Shown here one piece after another: positions 32,419 through 37,422 of a stretch of 37,422 nucleotides of DNA. The stretch's first letter is position 1. Every line of letters starts with the position of its first letter. The translations under genes and the position numbers were made by a program. The stretch is from Gemmatimonadota bacterium (lineage in GTDB: Bacteria > Gemmatimonadota > Gemmatimonadetes > Gemmatimonadales > GWC2-71-9), in NCBI GenBank assembly GCA_029862925.1, contig JAOTWJ010000017.1:1-37422 (forward strand), in the 5' to 3' direction. Below the pieces are notes generated by a model. It did not search any database and was not told the origin of the DNA. It saw only the letters and a list, made by a program, of their open reading frames with translations.

Positions 32419-32483
32419 GTTGGCCGGCCTGCGCGGGCCGGTGGAACCGGGCGGCAGCCCCCCATGGTAGGAGCAGACACGGT

Positions 32484-32687
32484 ATGGCGCAGGGAACGGT
32501 GAAGTGGTTCAACGACGCGAAGGGGTTCGGGTTCGTGCAGCAGGACGACGGCCAGGACGTCTTCGTCCATCACACGGCCATCGCGATGGACGGGTTCCGC
32601 TCGCTCGCGCAGGGCGACCGCGTGGAGTTCGAGATCAAGGAGGGGCCTAAGGGGCTCCAGGCGGCGAACGTCAAGAAGGTCACGTAG
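32484..32687 (+). CDS. cspA: Cold-shock domain RNA chaperone
   Basis: A 67-residue single cold-shock domain that binds single-stranded nucleic acid and melts RNA structure. [20 protein letters not shown] carries the RNP1 motif KGFGFV (residues 13-18), and DVFVHH (25-30) is RNP2. The rest ([30 protein letters not shown]) is standard. The ATG at 32484 is preceded by TAGGAG. A longer in-frame reading from 32280 has no cold-shock homology and spans the terminator, so it was rejected. The leader of about 100-200 bases contains an intrinsic terminator, which suggests control by early transcription ending. Confidence 0.96.
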   Translation: MAQGTVKWFNDAKGFGFVQQDDGQDVFVHHTAIAMDGFRSLAQGDRVEFEIKEGPKGLQAANVKKVT

Positions 32688-32695
32688 GCGGATCG

Positions 32696-32797
32696 GACGC
32701 CTAGACGCGTAGCGGTTCGTGGACGGGAATGTGCAGGGGAGGACCGTGCGAATACCCTGGACACTGGCGGCTACGAACCGCTGGGCGTCTAGGCGTC
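32696..32797. repeat. Large imperfect inverted repeat with CTAG-containing arms
   Basis: Arms 32696-32722 and 32771-32797 are reverse complements at 24 of 27 positions (GACGCCTAGACGC and AGCGGTTCGT are the matching blocks), with a 48-base centre. Outside the arms GCGGAT and ATCCTC also nearly pair. It fills the gap between the convergent cold-shock and DUF5698 genes. Confidence 0.8.
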
Positions 32798-32802
32798 TAT
32801 CC

Positions 32803-33372
32803 TCATCGTCGCTTCACTTCCGACCGCCATCCCAGCCCGCCGGCTCCGGGCTGCACCCGTTCGCTCCACCCCGCCGCCGGCTCCACGGTGTAGTCCATGT
32901 CCGCGTCCGCAGCCTGCGCGGCCGCCAGCAGAGCCGGTAGCCGCCGGCCCAACGCCGCCACGAACAGAAGCGACACGGGGCCCTCGGGTGTGGTCCCCGG
33001 GAATGCGGCCAGCACCCGGCCGTGCGGGTGCACCGCCGCCGAGACCTCGGCGGCGCGGCGGGTCGTGAAGATCCGGATCAGATAGCGGCCCAACGAGACC
33101 CGGCGCTCGACCAGCATGCCCACTGCCGTGCCCGCCGAGAATCCGGCGGCGTAGAACACGGCCAGCAGGAACGAGTCCCCGATCCGCATCACGACCTGCG
33201 AGACGGCGACCACCCAGATCAGCACTTCGAAGAAGCCGAGGGTGACCGCGAGGCGGGCTCGGCCCTGCACCATCGAGATCGTGCGGATCGTCCCGATCGG
33301 CACGTCGACGATGCGGAGCGCGAAGATGGCGAGGCCCAGGAGCCAGGTTGGGACGGCGGCGAAGGTATCCAT
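32803..33372 (-). CDS. DUF5698/DUF2179 (UPF0316) membrane protein
   Basis: A 189-residue protein with about three N-terminal helices (WLLGLAIFALRIVDVPIGTI, LGFFEVLIWVVAVSQVVMRI, FLLAVFYAAGFSAGTAVGML) and a soluble C-terminal part (VSLGRYLIRIFTTRRAAEVS onward). RIVDVPIGTIRTISMVQGR and YAAGFSAGTAVGMLVE are hallmarks of the UPF0316 family (DUF5698 plus DUF2179). Function is unknown. The ATG at 33372 has no Shine-Dalgarno; TAAACT lies six bases upstream, so the transcript is probably leaderless. Confidence 0.88.
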   Translation of the reverse strand: MDTFAAVPTWLLGLAIFALRIVDVPIGTIRTISMVQGRARLAVTLGFFEVLIWVVAVSQVVMRIGDSFLLAVFYAAGFSAGTAVGMLVERRVSLGRYLIRIFTTRRAAEVSAAVHPHGRVLAAFPGTTPEGPVSLLFVAALGRRLPALLAAAQAADADMDYTVEPAAGWSERVQPGAGGLGWRSEVKRR

Positions 33373-33618
33373 TCGCCAAGTTTAGACGGGGAGACGGAGA
33401 CACGGCTAGCGGACGGGGAGACGGACAGGAATCAGGCGGTGTCAGAAGCTGGTACGCGGGAAGGTGAGCGGGCGCGGCCTCCACCTCCCACGCAGCCCCG
33501 CTAGGGCAGCTCTCCACAAGTCGGCGGCGGGCCGCTCCGTGCAGATGTTCCACTAGCGGCCTCCCCGTCTGAGCGTCTAGACTTCCGCCCGCCCCCGACC
33601 ACCTTTCACCTCCGACCT
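33373..33618. other. Divergent spacer with word repeats and a compact copy of the split motif
   Basis: AGACGGGGAG (33384-33393) is the reverse complement of 33561-33570. The motif CACAAGTCGGCGGCGG (33515-33530), followed eight bases later by GTGCAGATGTTCC (33539-33551), also occurs in split form at 1257-1377. GGCCGCT (33530-33536) and AGCGGCC (33555-33561) form a hairpin around its second half. The minus-strand TAAACT (33384-33379) is the likely -10 of the DUF5698 gene. No promoter for ettA was identified, and ettA has no Shine-Dalgarno. Confidence 0.5.
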
Positions 33619-35298
33619 ATGCCTGGACCGCAGTACATCTTCACCATGATGGACCTCCGGAAGGTCGTCCCGCCGCAGCGGGAGGTCCTGAAGGGGATCA
33701 ACCTCGCGTTCTTCCCCGGCGCCAAGATCGGCGTGATCGGCGCCAACGGCGCCGGCAAAAGCAGCCTGCTCCGCATCATGGCCGGCGTGGACCACGACTT
33801 CCAGGGCGACGCGCGGCCCGCCGACGGGATCCGCGTGGGCTACCTGCCGCAGGAGCCGGTGCTCGATCCCGCCAAGGACGTGCGGGGCAACGTCGAGGAC
33901 GGGCTCGCGCACATTCGGGATCTCCTGGCCGAGTTCGAGCGGGTGAGCCTGCAGTTCGCCGAGCCGATGACCGACGACGCGATGAACGCCCTGCTCGAGA
34001 CCCAGGGCGAGCTGCAGCATCAGATCGAGGCGCTCGACGGGTGGGAGTTGGACCGGAAGCTCGACATCGCCATGGACGCGCTGCGCTGTCCGCCCGGCGA
34101 GCAGGACGTGACGACTCTTTCTGGCGGCGAGAAGCGCCGCGTGGCGCTGGCGAAGGTGCTGCTCCAGCAGCCCGACCTGTTGCTGCTCGACGAGCCCACC
34201 AACCATCTCGACGCCGAGTCCGTGGCCTGGCTCGAGCGGCACTTGGCCGAGTTTCCCGGCACCGTCGTCGCCGTGACCCACGACCGGTACTTCCTCGACA
34301 ACGTGGCACAGTGGATTCTCGAGCTGGACCGCGGGGCCGGCATCCCGTACAAGGGCAACTACTCCTCGTGGCTCGACCAGAAGCGCCGGCGGCTCGCGTC
34401 GGAGGAAAAGCAGGTGTCGGCCCGCCAGCGCACGCTGGAGCGCGAACTGGAATGGATCCGCATGGCCCCGCGGGCCCGGCAGGCCAAGTCCAAGGCGCGC
34501 ATCAACGCCTACGAAGATCTGCTGGCGCAGAAAGGACCGGAGCGGGACGCGGGGGCGGAAATCCTGATTCCCAGACCCCCGAGGCTGGGGGACGAGGTGG
34601 TCGTCGCCGAGGAGGTTGCCAAGGCCTACGGCGACCGGCTGCTGTTCGAGGGCATGCGGTTCCGGCTGCCGCGGGGCGGGATCGTGGGGGTGATCGGCCC
34701 GAACGGCGCGGGCAAGACCACCCTGTTCCGGATGATCGTGAGGCAGGAGCAACCCACGGCCGGCACGCTCACGGTTGGTCAGACCGTGGTAACCCGCTAC
34801 GTGGACCAGTCGCGCGAGGCGCTCGACGCGACGCACACGGTGTTTCAGGAGATCACGGGCGGTGCGGAGCAGCTCGACTTCGGCGACCGCGAGGTCAACG
34901 CGAGGGCGTACTGCGCGAGCTTCGGGTTCCGCGGCGCCGATCAGCAGAAGAAGACCGGGAGTCTCTCGGGCGGCGAGCGCAACCGGCTGCACCTCGCCAA
35001 GCTCCTCAAGGGCGGCGGCAACCTGCTGCTGCTGGACGAGCCCACGAACGATCTGGACGTGGACACCCTCCGTGCGCTGGAGGACGCCTTGCTGGCGTTC
35101 CCCGGGTGCGTGGTGGTGGTGAGCCACGACCGCTGGTTCCTGGATCGGATCGCCACCCACATCCTGGCGTTCGAGGGCGACAGCGAGGTCTTCTGGTATG
35201 AAGGCAACTACCAGGAGTACGCGGCAGACTTCAAGCGGCGGAAAGGGGTCGAGGCCGACCGGCCCCACCGGATCAAGTACCGGCGGCTGGGGGTGTAA
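33619..35298 (+). CDS. ettA: Energy-dependent translational throttle protein EttA
   Basis: A 559-residue ABC-F protein that binds the ribosomal E site and gates elongation according to ATP/ADP ratio. Both nucleotide-binding domains are complete: IGANGAGKSS, LSGGEKRRVALAK, LLLLDEPTNHLDAES; and IGPNGAGKTT, LSGGERNRLHLAK, LLLLDEPTNDLDVD. YIFTMMDLRKVVPPQREVLK at the N-terminus and EWIRMAPRARQAKSKARINA in the linker are specific to EttA. The arm insertion in domain 1 and the C-terminus HRIKYRRLGV fit as well. The ATG at 33619 has no Shine-Dalgarno. Confidence 0.97.
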   Translation: MPGPQYIFTMMDLRKVVPPQREVLKGINLAFFPGAKIGVIGANGAGKSSLLRIMAGVDHDFQGDARPADGIRVGYLPQEPVLDPAKDVRGNVEDGLAHIRDLLAEFERVSLQFAEPMTDDAMNALLETQGELQHQIEALDGWELDRKLDIAMDALRCPPGEQDVTTLSGGEKRRVALAKVLLQQPDLLLLDEPTNHLDAESVAWLERHLAEFPGTVVAVTHDRYFLDNVAQWILELDRGAGIPYKGNYSSWLDQKRRRLASEEKQVSARQRTLERELEWIRMAPRARQAKSKARINAYEDLLAQKGPERDAGAEILIPRPPRLGDEVVVAEEVAKAYGDRLLFEGMRFRLPRGGIVGVIGPNGAGKTTLFRMIVRQEQPTAGTLTVGQTVVTRYVDQSREALDATHTVFQEITGGAEQLDFGDREVNARAYCASFGFRGADQQKKTGSLSGGERNRLHLAKLLKGGGNLLLLDEPTNDLDVDTLRALEDALLAFPGCVVVVSHDRWFLDRIATHILAFEGDSEVFWYEGNYQEYAADFKRRKGVEADRPHRIKYRRLGV

Positions 35299-35385
35299 CG
35301 CCCCGGCACGGTGACCGTCAGCGTTGATGAACGCGCCTTCATGGCATCTTGCCGACTGGCCCAGAGGTCGCTAACTACCATATCC

Positions 35386-35754
35386 ATGCGTATGTCGCAC
35401 GATCGGCCCATGACCGTCCTCCTCGCCGCGCTCGTCGCGGGGGTCTTCGCGTTCTCGTACGCGGGGCCCGTGGTGTGCGAGCACGTGCACGCGCATGGCG
35501 AGGCGCACGGGCACGCCGGCGAGCACGCGGGTCACGACGGCATACCCGCTGGCGGCGCCACGTGGGCGCCGGTCCAGATGGACGCCGGTACCTGTCCCGA
35601 CATGATGCACTGCGGGCTGACGCTCGTGGGTCCGGTTCTCGAGTCCACATGCCACCTCGCCGATCAGATTCCCGGCCCGAACCGACTCGCGTTCGTGCCG
35701 TTGCCGGGCCCGGACCTCACCTGGTCGCCGGCCACCCCTCCTCCCAGAGTCTGA
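35386..35754 (+). CDS. His-rich secreted protein at the head of a metal-efflux operon
   Basis: A 122-residue protein. Residues 9-27 form a signal or anchor segment (MTVLLAALVAGVFAFSYAG). It is followed by a His cluster (CEHVHAHGEAHGHAGEHAGH), then MDAGTCPDMMHCGL and a third Cys near the end. The His and Met/Cys content suggests metal binding in the periplasm. Start choice is uncertain: ATG at 35386 or 35392, with TACCAT at 35376-35381 as a possible -10 box and no ribosome site. A longer start at 35311 lacks support. The next genes encode a TolC-like channel and a CusB-like adaptor, so a role in capturing copper, silver or zinc is inferred. Confidence 0.65.
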   Translation: MRMSHDRPMTVLLAALVAGVFAFSYAGPVVCEHVHAHGEAHGHAGEHAGHDGIPAGGATWAPVQMDAGTCPDMMHCGLTLVGPVLESTCHLADQIPGPNRLAFVPLPGPDLTWSPATPPPRV

Positions 35755-35778
35755 CCTCTCCCAACCAGGCGTAGTGTG

Positions 35779-35807
35779 CCCACCCGCGGCCTAGACGCGC
35801 GGGTGGG
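35779..35807. repeat. Ten-base perfect inverted repeat before the TolC-like gene
   Basis: CCCACCCGCG (35779-35788), loop GCCTAGACG, CGCGGGTGGG (35798-35807). No T-tract follows. It could be an attenuator, a weak terminator or an operator between the His-rich gene and the efflux genes. The loop carries CCTAGACG, also seen in the arms at 32696-32797. Confidence 0.65.
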
Positions 35808-35851
35808 GAACCAGACTGTGACCCCTTCGTGGGGGAGAGGCTGATCAGACG

Positions 35852-37114
35852 ATGACACGCACCATGTGGGGCGCGTTCGCGGCGTGTGCCGTGGCGCTTG
35901 CCACTCCCGTGGCCGCCCAGCAGCCCACCGACACGCTTCGGCTGGCCGAGGCGTTGGCCCTGGCCCGCGAGGCGAACCCAATGCTGGCGGCGGCCCGCCT
36001 CGGTGCCGACGCCGCCCGGGCGCGCGCGCCGCAGGCCGGCGCATGGCCGGACCCGCAGTTCGTGTTCGGACTCATGAACCGGCCGCTCGCGGGGTTCGGC
36101 ACCGACGAGCCGATGACGATGAACACGATCCAGCTGACGCAGATACTGCCGTGGCCCGGCAAGCTGGGCTTCGGCGAGGCGCGCCAGCAAGCGCTTGCTG
36201 ACGCCGCACAGTTGGACGCGGCGGAAGCCGAGCGTCAGCTGCTCGCCCGGGTCGCCGGCGTCTACGCCGACCTGGCCGCGATGGATCGCTCGCTCGCGAT
36301 CATGAGCCGGACCCGCGAGCTGCTGCGCGACTTCTTCCGCGTCTCCCAGGCCATGTACGGCGTGGGCGAGGCGGTGCAGCAGGACGTGCTCCAGGCCCAG
36401 GTGGCGGTGGCCCGCATGACCGAGGACCTCACGGTGATGGAGCAGGAACGCGTGGCCATGGCCGCCCGCCTCAACGCACTCCTCGGTCGTGACGCCACCG
36501 TGCCGATTCCCGGGCTCGAGCTCCGGCCTCCCGGAGTGGAGCTGCCTTCCCCGGACTCCTTGATGGTGCTCGCGAGTGCCTCCCGTCCTGCCCTCCAGGC
36601 GGCGCGGGAACGCGTGCGTGCGGCGGAGGCCGGCTCTCGGCAGGCGCGCCGGGAACTCTACCCGGATGTCATGGTGTCGGTGGGCTACGGCCAGCGTCCG
36701 CAGTTCGACGACATGGTCTCGCTCATGGTCGGCGTGAGCATTCCTCTGTGGGCCGGATCGCGGCAGCTCCCGATGCGGCGCGAGATGGACGCGATGCGCG
36801 CCACCGAAGACGCGATGGCCCGCGACCTCACGAACGAGACGTTCGCCATGCTCACCGAGCTCCGGGCCGACGCGGAGCGCGCGCGCGCGCTGGCCGACCT
36901 CTACGCCACGGCGATCCTCCCCCAGGCGCGGGCCGCCGTGGACGCCGCCCTGTCGGCGTACCGGGTGGGCAGTGCGGACTACATGACCCTCGTGGACAGT
37001 GAAATGACGGTCAACCGCTACGAAATCGAGCTGGTCCGGCTGGCGGCGCGCTGGCAGCGCGCCGCCGCACAGGTCGCGGCGCTCGTCGCGGGGGACACCG
37101 GAGGTGACCGATGA
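35852..37114 (+). CDS. TolC-family outer-membrane efflux channel (CzcC/CusC-like)
   Basis: A 420-residue exported protein. Residues 1-22 form the signal peptide (MWGAFAACAVALATPVAAQ). The mature chain begins with LRLAEALALAREANPMLAAA, the standard TolC-family helix opening, followed by GAWPDPQFVFGLMNRPLAGF. Long Ala/Arg/Glu-rich helices follow, and the second half repeats the pattern (ALQAARERVRAAEAGSRQAR, RELYPDVMVSVGYGQ, VGVSIPLWAGSRQ). GVGEAVQQDVLQAQVAVARM and YRVGSADYMTLVDSEMTVNR are the two family anchor phrases. The stop overlaps the adaptor start (ATGA), so the two are coupled. Confidence 0.94.
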   Translation: MTRTMWGAFAACAVALATPVAAQQPTDTLRLAEALALAREANPMLAAARLGADAARARAPQAGAWPDPQFVFGLMNRPLAGFGTDEPMTMNTIQLTQILPWPGKLGFGEARQQALADAAQLDAAEAERQLLARVAGVYADLAAMDRSLAIMSRTRELLRDFFRVSQAMYGVGEAVQQDVLQAQVAVARMTEDLTVMEQERVAMAARLNALLGRDATVPIPGLELRPPGVELPSPDSLMVLASASRPALQAARERVRAAEAGSRQARRELYPDVMVSVGYGQRPQFDDMVSLMVGVSIPLWAGSRQLPMRREMDAMRATEDAMARDLTNETFAMLTELRADAERARALADLYATAILPQARAAVDAALSAYRVGSADYMTLVDSEMTVNRYEIELVRLAARWQRAAAQVAALVAGDTGGDR

Positions 37115-37422
37115 ACCGGATCCTGCTGGTGACGGTCCTGGCGACCGCGTGGGCTTGCGGCGGCGCACAGGACGAGGCCTCGCCCATGGCCGGGATGACC
37201 GCCGAAGAGCACGCCAAGATGCTCGCCGGGGGCACCCAGGGCACGTTCGATACGACCGGCGCCGCGGTGCGCCAGACCGTCCATCTCACGCCCGAGCAGG
37301 AACGCGCGCTCGGCGTGTCGTACGCGACGGTCCGGCGCGAACCGCTGGTGCGGACCGTTCGCACCGTCGGCGAGATCATGGCCGCCGAACCGCGGATCGC
37401 CGACGTGACGCCAAAGGTCGAG
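37111..37422 (+). CDS. RND efflux periplasmic adaptor, CusB-like (3' end outside window)
   Basis: The first 104 codons of an adaptor that links a heavy-metal RND pump to the TolC-like channel. The ATG at 37111 is preceded by GGAGGTGA inside the upstream gene. A signal sequence (ILLVTVLATAWACGG) ends in a possible lipoprotein Cys. VHLTPEQERALGVSYATVRR, then EPLVRTVRTVGEIMAAEPRI, then ADVTPKVE match the start of CusB/CzcB-type membrane-fusion proteins. GMTAEEHAKM between them is Met/His-containing, as in copper and silver adaptors. The window ends inside the first beta-barrel/lipoyl region; the RND pump gene is expected next. Confidence 0.9.
   Translation, partial: MNRILLVTVLATAWACGGAQDEASPMAGMTAEEHAKMLAGGTQGTFDTTGAAVRQTVHLTPEQERALGVSYATVRREPLVRTVRTVGEIMAAEPRIADVTPKVE

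Noticed and set aside
32280-32483. N-terminal extension of the cold-shock protein
   Set aside because: The frame is open but crosses an intrinsic terminator, has no family similarity, and the ATG at 32484 starts the canonical domain with a ribosome site.
35311-35385. Longer start for the His-rich protein
   Set aside because: It adds 25 residues without signal-peptide logic or a ribosome site. The ATG at 35386 or 35392 places the hydrophobic segment near the N-terminus.
1-37422. tRNA, rRNA, CRISPR array, riboswitch, insertion sequence or prophage
   Set aside because: No cloverleaf, regularly spaced repeats, transposase, integrase or phage structural motif was recognised by reading both strands. 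A covariance-model search was not possible here.

Overview
The window reads as chromosomal DNA of a high-GC, Gram-negative-type (diderm) bacterium. Outer-membrane beta-barrels, a LolA-like chaperone, a TolC-type efflux operon, Ser/Thr kinases, BIG2 and RCC1 repeats, a DUF5916 protein and a GWxTD-like protein occur together. That combination, with the GC-rich codon use, points to Gemmatimonadota or a close relative; this is inferred from gene content, not from a marker gene. No rRNA, tRNA, CRISPR array, transposase, integrase or phage gene was seen.

Layout. 1-1020: the end of a small hypothetical gene, then gpmA on the minus strand. 1393-4062: a DUF5916-type outer-membrane protein. 4164-9324, all minus strand: a complete polyamine-type ABC transporter (potA-potB-potC-potD, with stop/start overlaps between the genes), then an exported glyoxalase-fold protein and a soluble Ser/Thr kinase. 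9411-10325: an EamA transporter flanked by G-rich hairpins. 10511-14898: a very large membrane kinase (zinc ribbon, kinase, TM helix, four BIG2 domains, seven RCC1 repeats) and a small outer-membrane barrel, closed by a strong terminator. 14956-18524, minus strand: an FN3 lipoprotein, a membrane protein with a degenerate spermidine-synthase fold, and an exported isoaspartyl methyltransferase. 18728-21220: a zinc metalloprotease.

21450-25564 is the least ordinary part. A visibly lower-GC pair encodes an exported six-bladed-propeller-like protein and a small exported Cys-rich protein, followed by a divergent GWxTD-like protein. The pair has its own promoter, an operator-like inverted repeat, a strong intergenic hairpin and a small hairpin that would hide the ribosome binding site of the Cys-rich gene. 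It resembles the Bacteroidetes pairing of six-bladed propellers with small exported NVEALA peptides in layout, but not in sequence.

25632-30794 is a tight five-gene operon: LolA-like chaperone, two FtsX-type permeases, a LolD-type ATPase and a DUF1302-like outer-membrane barrel. Together these suggest an envelope-spanning lipid or lipoprotein export route. 30808-37422 holds cls, a cold-shock gene with an intrinsic terminator in its leader, a DUF5698/DUF2179 membrane protein, ettA, and the start of a heavy-metal RND efflux operon (His-rich secreted protein, TolC-like channel, CusB-like adaptor cut by the window end).

Two window-wide patterns stand out. Many gene junctions carry paired complementary copies of short words that can fold into long hairpins, with a different word at each junction. 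Several genes lack a Shine-Dalgarno sequence and instead have a TANNNT box 6-8 bases before the start codon, suggesting leaderless transcripts.
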